A stretch of DNA of 64,000 nt from NCBI RefSeq assembly GCF_000090795.2, contig NW_003546307.1:91885-155884 (forward strand), written 5' to 3'. Under the pieces are notes generated by a model. That model worked only from the letters and a program-made list of their open reading frames with translations. It was not told the origin of the DNA and searched no databases. Both the position numbers and the translations under genes were made by a program. Of this stretch, positions 22,701 through 35,600 are shown one piece after another (within the stretch, counting starts at the first letter, position 1; each line of letters opens with the position of its first letter). This DNA is from Amphimedon queenslandica. Taxonomy: Eukaryota > Porifera > Demospongiae > Haplosclerida > Niphatidae.

Positions 22701-25700
22701 TGTAGAGTTTCCTAATTGGCGGTAATGATGATGATGATTATTACAATATCCCGGTTGATGACTCACAGTTGAATAACAGTCTCAGCTCATCTCTAACATC
22801 ACTCCTTTTTAACAGAGACATGCAGTCGGCCACCGCCTCAGGAGAAAGAACGGTAAGCGTTTTCTAGCTACATCTACATGTACATGTATATGTACATTCT
22901 CTTTTTTTTATAGCCAACTGTTGATTCTTTGAGTCAAATACGTAAGAAAGCTGCGGATTGGAAGGCAGAGATATTATCAGTCCAGTGCTCTGCCTCAACA
23001 TCTCCAACAAGCACTCCACCAAGAATGCACAAGCAATTTATGATTAATGGAAGAATGGAGTTTGAGTATGTTTATACTAAATTACTAATGCACATTGTGT
23101 TGCATTTTGACTTTAATTCTTCCTCAAAATTAATATCTAACTCTGTACTCTCTTCTATTTCCTGCCTGTAATTCTACATGTTCTTCATTTTCTTTCTCTA
23201 CCTTTCTTCTTAGGACTGTATCAGCCCCTGTTGCTCTAAAGAGAGAGAGACCTCTGAAAGACAAGAACGCTCCAATGGAAGCCAATTCCTTCCTAACCTC
23301 TCCCAATAAGCAGCAAGGGCAGCAGCAGAGACTCTCAGGAGGGGGAGAAGGAGGGAAGGTCGGGGGAGCAAGGAGAAATGGAGGAGGAGGAACAATCCCC
23401 CGAAGAGAGAGTGACCCATCCTTTCAATCAAGACCCAGTGAGTTGCATAAGAAACAGAGTCCAATGAAGAAGACACCTCTCAAGATGTTTAAGACTCCTC
23501 CTCGGAAGTATCATCAGGAGAGGATGGACGAGGAGGGAGAGGGATCGCCTGATTTACCCTTTGTACACGATCTTGAGGCTAACCCAGAGTTTATAAGTCC
23601 TCCTAAGCTTAAGATGAATCCGGTTCCTCCCGGCGGGCGTACAATTAAGAAAATAAGTCCGACCAAAGCTGCGAGTGCTCCCCAGAAATCCAGCACCAGT
23701 ATATCTCAGGCTAACAGCACTAGTAACTCAGCTCCTGTCTATAGACTCGGCTCTCAAGAACCTCTTGTTGAGGAAGAGGCTTCAGAGACTGATGCAAGAC
23801 TGCAAGAGCTCTCTCCTTTAGTATATCCAGAGAATGCAATGAGACAAGCACTGGAAGGACTGAGGAAAGGGACCGAGGAGTGGGAAGAGAAACGCGAGGC
23901 TTTGCTTGTATTGAGGCGACTCTCTGCCTGGCATAAGCCCATCATTATACCACAGCTACACACTGTTCTCATAGCTGTGGAGAAAGAGGTACATGTACAT
24001 ACAAAGTTATACACACACTTGTATAGTACATGTATAGAAGAGTGCATGAACATGTACATGTAGTATTATGGACTTTTGTACAATTTAATTTTTTAAAATT
24101 GTACATGTACATGCATACATGTTCAATGGTGGGAAGTAGGTAGTGACCCGAAGGGTTTATTTTATGATTCAAATTATCATTATTTCATAAAGACACAATA
24201 AATGCTCTTGAGGGAATTAGTGCGTGTGTACAAGTTGCAAAAGATCCTCTCATTGTTATGAGAGATGATCAATGAACTCTTGTCCTTTAAGAATAAATTA
24301 TACAATAATTATTCTCAGCACTATAGCTAATTATTGTTGTATTATTGCTTTCAAGAGTAGATAATACAGTTATATACTCTCCCTACATTATCTACTCTTG
24401 TTGATTTTTAGGTGAAAAATCTAAGATCTCAAGTAGCAAGGAGTGCTATTGCTTGCCTTGGTGACATGTTTGGATACTTAGCAAAAGAAATGGAAATAGT
24501 AAGACCTTTACACCATTGCACAAAGTAATAATATTTAATTTAAATCTATTGTCACAGTCACTAGATGCTCTTCTTAAGACACTACTCCATGTTGGCTCAA
24601 AATCAAATAACTTCTATCGCGAGGACACAGAGAAAGCACTATACTTAGCATGCAACAGTGTATCACCTGCAAAATGTCTCCAGGGACTGATGAATGGTGG
24701 ACTCAGCCACGGGAGCCAACTAATCCGTAGACAAGTGGCACAGTTTATGTGTGTTACTGTGGAGGTTCATGGAGCAGCTAAGATAGTGAGACTACCTCGT
24801 GACGTGCTAGATAGAGTTATAAATGCAACAGCGATCCTTCTGGGAGATGCTGACCCACTGGCTAGGTAGGTATAATGACAAAGCATTAGTAGCATGTACA
24901 TGTACATGTACATACATGTATTATGCATTATATGTACTTGTTTTTAACACTGAGCAGATATTAATGTGATTATGTTTTAGGTATCAGGCACGTAAGATGC
25001 TCAATATGCTCTACTCTTGTCCAGAGTTTGATGAGCTGGCAAGGAAGGCACTTAATGATCATCAATATGCAAAGATTAAGGAAACAGCTGAACACATTAA
25101 AGTCAAGGTACATGTACTGTACATGTAATGGATTCATTAATGTAGTACATGTACATCACTGCTTTTTGAATGGCTCAAAATTTTACTGCTGATACATATT
25201 GATGTCCTTATGCTGTTCAGAAAGTTTGAGCTGATTCCAACTTCAATTTTTTGAGTTATGACCATTTTAAAAAATTGGCCAAAATCTGAAAAATTCTCTG
25301 TACTATAGCCCATGGTTTTTTTCCAAAAAATGGCTCCAAAATTACCTCCAATTTTTATTATATTTTTTGATGCATATTGATGTCCTTATGCTGTGTAGAA
25401 AGTTTGAATTGATTCCGACAAAAATTTTTAAAGTTATGACCATTTTAAAAAATTGGCCAAAATCTGAAAAATTCCCTGTACTATAGCTCATGGTTTTTTC
25501 CAAAAAATGGCTCCGAAATCACCCCAATTTTTATTATATTTTTTGATACATATTGATGTACTTATGCTGTGTAGAAAGTTTGAGCTGATTCTGACTTAAA
25601 TTTTTAAAGTTATGACCATTTTAAAAAATCGGCCAAAATCTGAAAAATACCCTGTACTATAGCCCATGGTTTTTTCCAAAAAATGGATCCGAAATCACCC

Positions 25701-27422
25701 CCAATTTTTATTATATTTTCTGATACATATTGATGTCCTTATGCTATGTAAAAAGTTTGAGCTGATTCCGACTGAAAATTTTTTAATTACGGCTATACAC
25801 ACATAATATACATGTACCTTGAATTCTATTCCTTACTCATAATGCATATATCCATTTATAGGGTTTAGGTAAACCTCCTACAGACTCTCAGTCAGCAAAG
25901 GCGACGGCTCGTCTCTCAGTCTCTCAATATTCTTCAGCCGGCGCGTCCTCACCTGGTAAAGGCCAGTCTCCACCTAAAGTCAAAAAGAGGCGGAGCTCAA
26001 TATCTGGACTTCCTGGTAATGGTGGGAGTGGTCAAGTACTCATAGAGCCGGGCGGAGTCCTCCCGCCAACAAGTGCCCCTCCGCCCGACTCGAGTGCAGT
26101 CCTGGATATTGTGAGCAAAATGAAAGCAACTGATTGGAAGGAGAGACAAGAGGCCATCAATGAGCTAGAGCAGTACATTATTACTCATCCTAATAGCCTG
26201 GGATCCAATCTAGTTAAAGTGAGAGAAATAGGAGAGAGAAAGAGAAGGTTTCTTAATCTTCATGCATATTGATCTCCTTATGCTACAGTTACATGTACAT
26301 GTACATACACGTACATGTTCATTAATGTGACTATTAGCATAACTTTATCACTATATGCAACTTTCTTGCTAGGTGTTTGATGTATTCAATGAGAGACTAA
26401 GTGATAAGAACAGTAAGGTCAACCTTCACGCTTTGCAAGCATTCCAGAGATTAGTCCCAATCCTTAACCAGCAGCTTTCCCCAGTGCTACCAACACTAGT
26501 GGAGGCTCTATCAGGGACTGTGGCTTCAAGATATCCAGCTATACACTCTGCTGCTCTCAATGCCATTGATTCACTCATGCAGACTGTTGGTAAGAATAAA
26601 GAGCACTGGTTTTGTTACTATTGCAGCATTTAAAGCATAATGTGTGTACATAATAATAATATATACCCATACATGTACTGTATGCATGTACATGTACAAT
26701 GTATTGCGTACATACATGTAATGGTGTATACATATACATTTACATGTATAATGTATTTTTCTGTAGATTGTACATTGTTATTTCCCCCACTTGCCTCGGC
26801 AGCACAGAATGGCAATGCAAGAGTCCAGCCTATAATGCTCAAGAAATTATCAGGTGACTAGTCCAGTATTAGTAAATCCTCTTATTAATTATTTCTCACA
26901 CCTCATTGCTGGCTTCCTTGCACTATTAGTGTAAGGGACTGCTAATTTAAGACTTAAACCCACCTACTATAAATCACGCCTTGAGCTTCAGAATTAACAC
27001 TTTGTGTTATGCACCTAAAAAGGCAGCTACTGTATAAACACTTTTGTTGATGTGGATGTGCATCTACATGTACAAAGTTATCATTTACATATACTCATAC
27101 ATGTACATGTACACATATTTCTTGATGTGTTTGCAAACAAAGAAATAAAGTAATTCATTTGTAACATTTTTTAGATTTAATTCCATACGTGTATGGCCAG
27201 AAGCCCGGTTTAGTCCAGCGTATTGGTCTCCCGGTCCTGTGGAAGGTCCTATCCTCTCGTTCTCCAGCGACAGGAGAAGCTAAGCAAGCTATACTGAGAC
27301 TCACTGAGGTACTTCAGTTGTGTCTTGGTCCCAGTCTGCAGGAGAGCGCTTCTCAGCTGTCGCCAACTCAACAACAAAAACTACAAGAATTGGTTCAGAC
27401 TTTACACTTGCAAAACAGATAA
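19794..27422 (+). CDS. TOGARAM1: TOG-array regulator of axonemal microtubules (crescerin)
   Basis: Thirteen exons in phase: 19794-20960, 21464-21878, 22295-22488, 22706-22852, 22914-23065, 23214-23988, 24412-24498, 24558-24865, 24981-25107, 25862-26218, 26373-26589, 26767-26853, 27175-27422. The first exon encodes a TOG domain matching the second TOG of the vertebrate protein (LNDGNFKIVLTTLQLVDDL, then FGSRHKQGKVREETLNI, then RLSRKKLPHL and KLPWDSEPAK). A long low-complexity linker follows, then a third TOG (LRRLSAWHKPIIIPQLH, NFYREDTEKALYLACN, QARKMLNMLYSCPEF) and a fourth (MKATDWKERQEAINEL, LSDKNSKVNLHALQAFQ). The vertebrate N-terminal TOG1 is not visible. Family role: tubulin-binding protein setting cilium length. 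Confidence 0.88.
24352..24400. repeat. Inverted repeat with CAAGAGTAGAT arms
   Basis: CAAGAGTAGATAAT ... ATTATCTACTCTTG flank a 21-bp spacer in TOGARAM1 intron 6. The same arm sequence forms a tight hairpin at 59014-59047, suggesting a small non-autonomous mobile family. Confidence 0.6.
25160..25790. repeat. Dispersed repeat family B, about 4 tandem units
   Basis: In TOGARAM1 intron 9, about four ~170-180 bp units each contain CCCTGTACTATAGCCCATGG, 'ccaaaaaatggctcc', 'tgatacatattgatgt' and 'agaaagtttgagctgattc'. Another array is at 30560-31010. The shared tgatacatat and agaaagttt..ctgattcc blocks link families A and B. Confidence 0.8.
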
Positions 27423-27812
27423 TCAGAACAAGCTGCTCCCCTTTCCTCTCTCACTCTTTCTCTCCGTCTTTTGTCTTGTTTATCCTAATTGCCCTCTCTT
27501 TCTGTAAACTATAAACTTCAAATCAGATTTCATTTGATTATTGTTATATATAAGCATTATAATGTACACACACACACACACACTGAATAATAATTATTAA
27601 ATAAATATTATTGTTATTATTATGAAAGTGAAGCACATGCATTGCAACTCAATACAGTTTTCTTGGCATATTTCATGCTGCTACTCTGTGGCTAATGACA
27701 AAAAATTTTTTTAACTAACAGTTTTTATCAATGAAAGATTAGCTACTGCAATCACATTAATAAATAATAATAATGATAGAGTTAGTTTAGTCGTAGTAAT
27801 CATGGTGGCATA
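27423..27812. other. Intergenic, convergent 3' ends
   Basis: TOGARAM1 3' flank with a (CA)n run at 27567-27582, AT-rich sequence and no open frame of interest; it leads into the SECIS of the convergent selenoprotein W gene. Confidence 0.5.
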
Positions 27813-27895
27813 TTCTTGTGGACTCAGATTAAGCATCGGGGATAAGCCAGGGGTTAACCTTTAAGGCTATCCCTTCATGACTGAATACACAAGAA
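27813..27895 (-). promoter_or_regulatory. SECIS element of minus-strand selenoprotein W
   Basis: On the minus strand, basal helix TTCTTGTG/CACAAGAA, then ATGA (27875-27878), helix AGGGATAGCC/GGCTTATCCC, an apical loop beginning TTAAAGG, and the 3' quartet strand CGAT (27835-27838). This is the order required for a eukaryotic SECIS (ATGA...AA...GA) and it lies 104 bp after the stop codon. Confidence 0.82.
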
Positions 27896-27998
27896 ATACC
27901 AAACAAGCATCATACTAGAAAGGAAAAAAATAATAAAACCATCATTGTTATTATTATCATTCTTTAAGGCATACCTACAACTCTACATAAGGCCCACT

Positions 27999-28636
27999 TC
28001 ATGAGCTGGCTTTATCAATGGCACTGGTGATCTTGGCCATCTTTTCATCACTGTCAACAAATCCATTACCATCCTACAAAGAATTAACAACAAAAGAAGT
28101 AAAGACACATGCGAGCATTTTAACATGCACATGTAGTACGTAAATAAAAGTACATGTACATGAATTATAACAAGTTTTTGTAGTTTCACTTCAACTAAAA
28201 ACATAATATTATAACTGACTATTTTAGAATGGATTAGTGCCTCGTTGACAAAAACTTCAAACTTTCCCGAAATGTTTGGCGTCCTCTCTTCCTCCTACAC
28301 GTATGGGATGACAAGTTATAAATAGGATTGGGGGAAAAAACTCACAAATTTGATACCAGACCCGTACTTCTTGGACAACTCAGTCTTCAGCCTGTCCACC
28401 TGTAAAGAGAGTTTGAATATAAAAGAAGAAAGGAGATAAAGAAAGGCTATGTTATGTATCTTACCCGGCCTTTGTAGCCTCATCCACCACTAGAGGAAAG
28501 AAAGAAATCATAATATATATAGAGTCTAGTCTGGCAAATGAGCCAGACTAATAAATGGAGTCATCATTCAGACATTCTTATTCATCGCTAATCAGTGGTT
28601 TACTCACCAATAAACGACTTTTACTAGAACAACCAT
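27999..28636 (-). CDS. SELENOW: Selenoprotein W, copy 1 (UGA read as Sec)
   Basis: Five exons: 28608-28636, 28465-28489, 28346-28399, 28220-28294, 27999-28073. Read through an in-frame TGA at 28480-28482, the product is about 85 residues: a first beta-strand MVVLVKVVY, the redox motif CGGU followed by GYKGR, then DRLKTELSKKYG, FEVFVNEALIHSKI and DGNGFVDSDEKMAKI, all in SELENOW order and size. The TGA must be selenocysteine: the exon has no other open frame that continues, the motif C-x-x-U is exact, and a SECIS follows. Role: small thioredoxin-fold antioxidant/redox protein in the cytosol. Confidence 0.92.
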
Positions 28637-28819
28637 GACAAAAAGGTGTTTCTATAGTACTTGTTCGCAGCTGTTGAGGACTTGGAGGGTCAAAACTGAA
28701 AAAATGCAAGTAGCAAGTTGCTGTAAAATTATTACAAAATATGCGATCACGTGATCCTAAGCATGTATATTACAGATGCAGTACAGTTGCTAGGATACTA
28801 CAAACTTGTCACCTTATGC
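28637..28819. promoter_or_regulatory. Bidirectional promoter of the two selenoprotein W genes
   Basis: The start codons of the two genes are 183 bp apart and point outward. The region contains GATCACGTGATC (28744-28755), a palindromic E-box-like site also seen upstream of TOGARAM1. Confidence 0.55.
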
Positions 28820-29336
28820 ATGGATGAGAACAAGCCTGCAGTGAAAATCAAAGTGACCTTTTGGTGAGTTCTTTTTTTGCTAATAATAATAATTATTATT
28901 ATTTTTTCTATTTCTCAGTGGTGGATGAGGATACAGCAAAAGGGTGAGTATTTAAAAACGCAATGTTAGTGATTTTTTATCACTGCATAGTTCAACGACT
29001 TTCAAAAGTATATTGAACCATACTTTGCAAAGGGGACAATCCAAGTAGTTAGTATCATAGTTAAAAGCTAGATGATGTGAAAATCACGTTTATAGATAGG
29101 TGAAAACACCGCCACAATCACAAATCTCTTTGAAGTAGAAGTGAATGGAAGAATTATTCATTCAAAAAAGGTTTTTGAAGCAGTAGTAGATCTATAATGG
29201 TGGATAAGTTCTAGATATTATATTTGTATTTCCTCTATAGGATGGGGATGGATTTGTTGACAATGAATTTAAAAAGAATAAAATCAAAGCTGCAGTACAA
29301 CTCGCCTTAAGAACAGCATCTCACAATAGTGAATAA
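28820..29336 (+). CDS. SELENOW: Selenoprotein W, copy 2 (UGA read as Sec)
   Basis: Exon 1 is 28820-28863 and exon 2 28919-28943, which contains the in-frame TGA at 28926-28928; three further exons run to the stop at 29336. The protein is about 97 residues: MDENKPAVKIKVTF, CGGU-GYSKR, FQKYIEPYFAKG, GENTATITNLFEVEVNG, IIHSKKDGDGFVDNEF. The GENTATIT..FEVEVNG..IHSKK.GDG block is the SELENOW core. It differs from copy 1 enough to be an old duplicate, but both keep Sec and the 25-nt Sec exon with identical phases. Confidence 0.92.
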
Positions 29337-29361
29337 TAATAATTAGTAGATCAATCATTAC

Positions 29362-29454
29362 CAATACTCATGATACAATGAAGAGTTTAGCTAAAAGGTC
29401 ACTGTTATAGTACAGACTGAGCTAAATCTCTGACTTTCATCACTCTGAGTATTG
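29362..29454 (+). promoter_or_regulatory. SECIS element of plus-strand selenoprotein W
   Basis: Basal helix CAATACTCA (29362-29370)/TGAGTATTG (29446-29454), then ATGA (29378-29381), helix AGAGTTTAGCT/AGCTAAATCTCT, an apical loop starting AAAAGG, and the 3' strand TGAC (29431-29434). It lies 25 bp after the stop codon. Confidence 0.82.
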
Positions 29455-29616
29455 CTGTATTGAGCCTATAATAAAAGCTGTTAAATTTATTCTAAATCAT
29501 TAATCTTTTCATTTGGTTGTATAAACAATTACAAACATGCAAGACACTTATGTGATAGTGTTATTTTGTCCTAAAACTATCATTATAGTCTATTATTATA
29601 ATAAAGAGGAATTAGT

Positions 29617-32600
29617 TCATTTGGGAAATCCTCTCTGTCTTTCCATCTGTGTCCACATGTAGTTGAGGTTAAGCTTGAGGTGGCTAACATTAAGGGAAAG
29701 TTTCCTCGATAAAGGTTGAGTAAGAGCCTTCATGTCAGGCTGTCCCTCGCCAGACCAGTTTAAGAGATCGGTAAAAAACTTCATCCACAAAACACGATCA
29801 TAGTTTCTACACAATAAAAAATTGGTATACAATAAAATGGAGTAAGTTTTACAAAAATAATTATACAAATATCTCTTTCTACTCTGTCAGACCTGGGCAG
29901 AGATTTGCTTGGTACATATTCTCCAGTCATGGCATTCTTGATGACCTCCATATAGTCCAAGTGCAGCAAAACGTGAACTGTACCAGCAATGCAATGAAGA
30001 TCAGTCTGTGGAAAATACAATAAAAATTAATAAAACATCATGAAATCAAAAAATATATATATTAATATATTATTATTAGCAGTAGTAGTTGTTATTTTTT
30101 TCTCACATGCCAGCTCCATGGCTCATTATTAAGCATCTGGATGCATTGAAATGAGTCCGTACCACAGGAACCAACGAACTGAGTACCACGTGGGAATGAT
30201 TGGGCATCAATAGCACGACCAAAGTCCAAGAGACAAACACCACGCCCTCTTATTGATGTATAATCAGTAATAGGTCTACAATATTCAATAATTATTAATC
30301 ATAAATTTAATTTAATGTGATAGCGTTTAGGCCTACCTAATATCTCTTAGCATGATGTTGTCTGGTTTAATGTCAGCATGAATGATGCCACAGCAGTGTA
30401 GTGCTTCAACCAGTTGGCATATCTCTGTTGTATAATAAAGTAAGACTGCCTCTGTTAGCTTCTTGCTCGTTGTCCGACATGTATTGACTAAATCCTACAT
30501 GTGCATGTATAGTAGAATGAGAATGATAAAGTTAACAGTTCTGTGTATACTATCAATGACTATAGTCCATGGTTTTTTTTTCAAAAAAATGGCTCCAAAA
30601 TCACCCCCAATTTTTATTATATTTTCTGATGTATATTGATGTCCTTATGCTATGTAAAAAGTTTGAGCTGATTCCGATAAAAAAATTTCGAGTTATGGCC
30701 ATTTAAAGAAATCGGCCAAAATCTGAAAAATACCCTGTACTATAGCCCATGGTTTTTTTCAAAAAATGGCTCCGAAATCACCCCCAATTTTTATTATATT
30801 TTCTGATGTATATTGATGTCCTTATGCTATGTAGAAAGTTTGAACCGATTCCAAGCTCAAATTTTTGAGTTATGGCCATTTAAAGAAATTTGCCAAAATC
30901 TGAAAAATTCCCTGTACTATAGCCCATGGTTTTATCCAAAAAATGGCCTCAACATTACCCCTAATGTTTATTATATTTTCTGATGGACATTAATGTCGTC
31001 ATGCTATACAAAAACATTTATTATTACCAATAGAGTTCCGTGTGGATAATAATTGTAAGCAATTATGCTGGAATTAGTATACAAATGAACAGCATCAACA
31101 CTCATGAAACATTGAGACTAGAAAAAGAAAAAAAACACAACAACTTAAAACCAGACTGCAGCTAGTGTAGGCCCAGTGTGACATACAAACTTAAGAAGAT
31201 CGTTTGCCTTTAGTCTTTTGTGAAGCTCTTCGATAATGGCAACTTCCCACAAACAGGGAGGGTTTTGAATCTAAAATAAAAATAAAAATTCAAAATGTTC
31301 AAGATCCTGCACTTTGATGCTAAAATAAAATATTTCTTGCATTGGGCATTAATAATAGACCTACTGCACCTTGAGCGCTTTTGTACTTCCATTCATCATC
31401 TTAACATTATAAACGGAGGCAAATCCTCCCTTGGCCAGTTTACCAATGACACTACAAGACGATCCATCGGCTAGTGTAACAGTGTGACCCGTTGTCATAC
31501 TCGGAGAAGACTTCGGCAGTCGGTGAACAGGGGTAACAGTGATTGGTAAAGACTGGAGCATAAACTGGATCGTCTCTGGAGTGAACGGGTTTACCTGTCG
31601 CTTTAAATTCATGACACCTAGCGATCGTAAGTCTTGAACCTCTACAATAAAAAGAATGACAGAAAGAGTAGCATATACGTGTACATGTACCAGCATAAGT
31701 ATATTAATATTCTAAATAATAGACAGAGCAAATCAGTGCATAATAGATACAGCAAAGGCAACCCCTCCTCTGTATTAATGATAAATCACTGATAGAGAGG
31801 GAAAGGAAGAGAAGACTGCAGTAGTATCTTACCAGGTGGTTCTTCATCTTCATTGTGCTGGGACTGTTGGCTGATATTAGCTGACCTGCTGGCATTAGAA
31901 TGAGTTGATAAGTTCTTACTGCTACAAGTCGTGGTGCTGCCCGAGGAGCTGCTGCAATAGCTACGAGACTCTTCTTGTATCGGGTCTAAGTGCTGACCTC
32001 TGAAACTGTACGGCTGCATAATAGGAGGGGCGGGGTCTGTTTGTGGGAGGGGCTGCGAAGGAGGAGGAGGAGGAGGAGGGGGAGGGAGTGAGGGTACAGG
32101 AAGAGGAGGAGGAGGAGGGAGAGGTTTGGTGTTGCTGCTCTGAGGCGAGTAGGACTGAATAGCTGTCACGTCAAATGGAGCCAAACCTACACAATATTAG
32201 AAGAACATGTATGCTTAATAGTAAAGTCTATATCTACTTTTGATTGCATGCAAATATATTTATTTCACATTTTGATATACATTAGCATTTTTATTTTAAT
32301 TTTAGCAATGACATAAGTTATAATTTTAATGATCACACTTAGATATCCCTCACTACTTTTACAATAATATTACTCCAATTGACTGACCTACTCTCCTACC
32401 ACCACACGGTGTGCTAGTAGGATCATCAGAGAGGTACCCAGGTATAAAGAAACTAGGATCAATAGTCTCATTAACCAGAGGGTGAGAATGAGTGCCACTT
32501 TCAGGTGAGATGCTTTCAGCCTCTTGTTCATTAGTAGGTGGAGTAGTAACACTCTGTGGTACAGGGAGAGCATCAAGTGGAGGAGGGAGAGGATTATTTA

Positions 32601-35600
32601 TAGAGAAAGGAACTGGCAAGGAATGAGTAGAGGATACAGGGTTGGTGATATTAGGTAATGGCTGCTCTTGGTTAGTAATTGAAGACGGTACTGGGAAGTT
32701 ATGCGAGTGAAGAGAGGTAGAGATAGTGACGGGAGCTTTTTGAGATAGAGAAAGTTTCTCTATTGATGCGAGACAATGAGATCTGAAAGGAGAGAAATAA
32801 AAATATCAATAATAATAATAATAAGCAAATTAAATCTCTATTATTAAGCTCACAAATAAGGAAAAGAAAGGGATACTATACTCAATAAATAATTATTTTA
32901 AAAGCAGTCACTTACGAGGCATCAGATGTAGTTAGAGGAACACTTGACAAAGATGGTGCACAATTTAATACTTTCATTGGCATTGTGTTGGAAGAAGCAG
33001 TTTGTGGCCTAATGGTAATTTTCAAGGATATATAATGTCAGAAAATAATGCATACTGTGAAGGATGGCTAATGGAAGCTTCATCATAAACACTTTTATCT
33101 TGAGGTAATACTTGTAATGGAGGCCTTGCAGGAGGAGCTGATTGCCTATCAAGGAATGAATGAAGACAAGAATTATGTACAATCATTACTTGAAAGATGG
33201 CTGGTTAATAGAGGCTTCTTCATAAACACTAAATGAGGTCAGAGATTTATCCTGAGGTAATACTTGTAATGGAGGCTTTGCAGGAGGAGCAGATTGTCTG
33301 GAAAAGAAAAAGAATGAAGAAGAAAATTTTACTGATTACTTGAAGGAAGGCTGGTTAATGGAGGCTTCTTCATAAACACTAAATGAACCCATTGATTTAT
33401 CCTGAGGTAATACTTGTAATGGAGGCCTTGCAGGAGCTGATTGTCTATAAAGAAATGAATGAAGACAAGAATTATGTTTATTACTTGAAAGATGGCTGGT
33501 TAATGGATGTTTCTTCATAAACACTAAAAGAGGTCAGAGATTTATCCTGAGGTAATACTTGTAATGGAGGCCTTGCAGAAGGAGCTGATTGTCTATCAAG
33601 AAAATGAATAAAGACAAGAATTATGTACAATCATTACTTGAAAGATGGCTGGTTAATAGAGGCTTCTTCATAAACACTAAATGATGTCAAAGATTTATCC
33701 TGAGGTAATACTTGTAATGGAGGCCTTGCAGAAGGAGCAGATTGCCTATAAAGATAATGAATGAAGACAAAAATAATGTTTATTACTTGAAAGATGGCTG
33801 GTTAATGGATGCTTCTTCATAAACACTAAATGAGGTCAAAGATTTATCCTGAGGTAATACTTGTAATGGAGGCCTTGCAGAAGGAGCAGATTGCCTATAA
33901 AGATAATGAATGAAGACAAAAATAATGTTTATTACTTGAAAGATGGCTGGTTAATGGATGCTTCTTCATAAACACTAAATGAGGTCAAAGATTTATCCTG
34001 AGGTAATACTTGTAATGGAGGCCTTGCAGAAGGAGCAGACTGCCTATCAAGAAATGAATGAAGACAAGAATTATGTTCATTACTTAAAAGATGGCTGATT
34101 AATGGATGCTTCTTCATAAACACTAAATGAGGTCAAAGATTTATCCTGAGGTAATACTTGTAATGGAGGCCTTGCAGAAGGAGCTGATTGCCTATAAAAA
34201 ATGAATGAAGACAAAAATTATGTTTATTACTTGAAAGATGGCTGGTTAATGGAGGCTTCTTCATAAACACTAAATGATGTCAAAGATTTATCCTGAGGTA
34301 ATACTTGTAATGGAGGCCTTGCAGAAGGAACAGATTGCCTATAAAGAAAATGAATGAAGACAAAAATTATGTTTATTACTTGAAAGATGGCTGGTTAATG
34401 GATGCTTCTTCATAAACACTAAATGAGGTCAAAGATTTTTCTTGAGGTAATACTTGTAATGGAGGCCTTGTAGATTGTCTGAATATAATAAAACATAACA
34501 ATTAGAGAGAGACATGTAAATATCTGTTACCCTGCTGCAGGCTGGTTAATGGATACTTGACTATCATTATATACAGAAAAAGAATCCAATCTGCCCTCTT
34601 GTGACACAGCACTATATAAAGAAATAAATGAAAAATAGTATAAACAAAATGATAATAAATGAAATGAATGGAGGTAAAATATTACTATTAGTCTCACATT
34701 GATGATATTGGTACTGAACTGGTGCCAATATCTGTTTCCAATGTACGACTTAGTTGTGACACTGGTTTTGTCTTAGGACTATAATATAACAACATGAAAA
34801 AAATTGAAAAAAAAAACATGTGTAATTTTTACCATGGCAGCTTATTATTAGCATAAAGAGACTCAGAACTATGCGTGTACCTGTAAAAAAACCAAACACT
34901 AAAAACTCTCATCATTTAAATAACTGGTCTCACTGCAACGACTGATGGACTTGATCAGAATGTCTCTCTTGTTTTAGAACGGTCTTCTCTTTAAACATCT
35001 TCGCCTCTTCCTCTGACTGGCATGCAGAGCTCACCAGACTGTCCGATTCACTAAAACTAAGAGCACCTTTCATGGAGAAGGAGGCTCCATTATAACTGTA
35101 CTGATGGCTGTAATAAAAAGAAGACCTTTATATAATAATCACATTATACATGTACACATTATTAATTACATTATCATTTACAGTTTAACACAAAAGGGCA
35201 TGTACATGTATGTAATATAATAAGAAAATTAATTAAGAATCAATTCTATACTCTGATCAACAGTATACCTGTATGATTCAGATGCACTTGGTGTAAAATC
35301 AAACTGATTGAGGCTGACAGGTAAGTTTTCCTTTTCTTGAAGCTCACGAGTCATGTTTCCACCTGGCTCTTCCTTTGATAACACTGAGAGAGAGGGGCGT
35401 CAATGTATAACAGAACATAATATATACCTAATATTAGAGGGTTCTGCCTCACCTAATAGTTTTTCAGGTTTATGCTCCATCAAGTGTAAGACTTCACGTC
35501 CCTTCTCCATGGAGGCCACCACGGGGACGTTGACCGTAATATTACCACAGTACGCCTCAGTCATGTCCATGTCACAATCAGGAGATGGCGAGGGGCAATA

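Noticed and set aside
33190-34475. CRISPR-like regularly spaced repeats.
   Set aside because: Units are ~149 bp exon-intron modules in a eukaryotic gene with splice sites, not short direct repeats with unique spacers.
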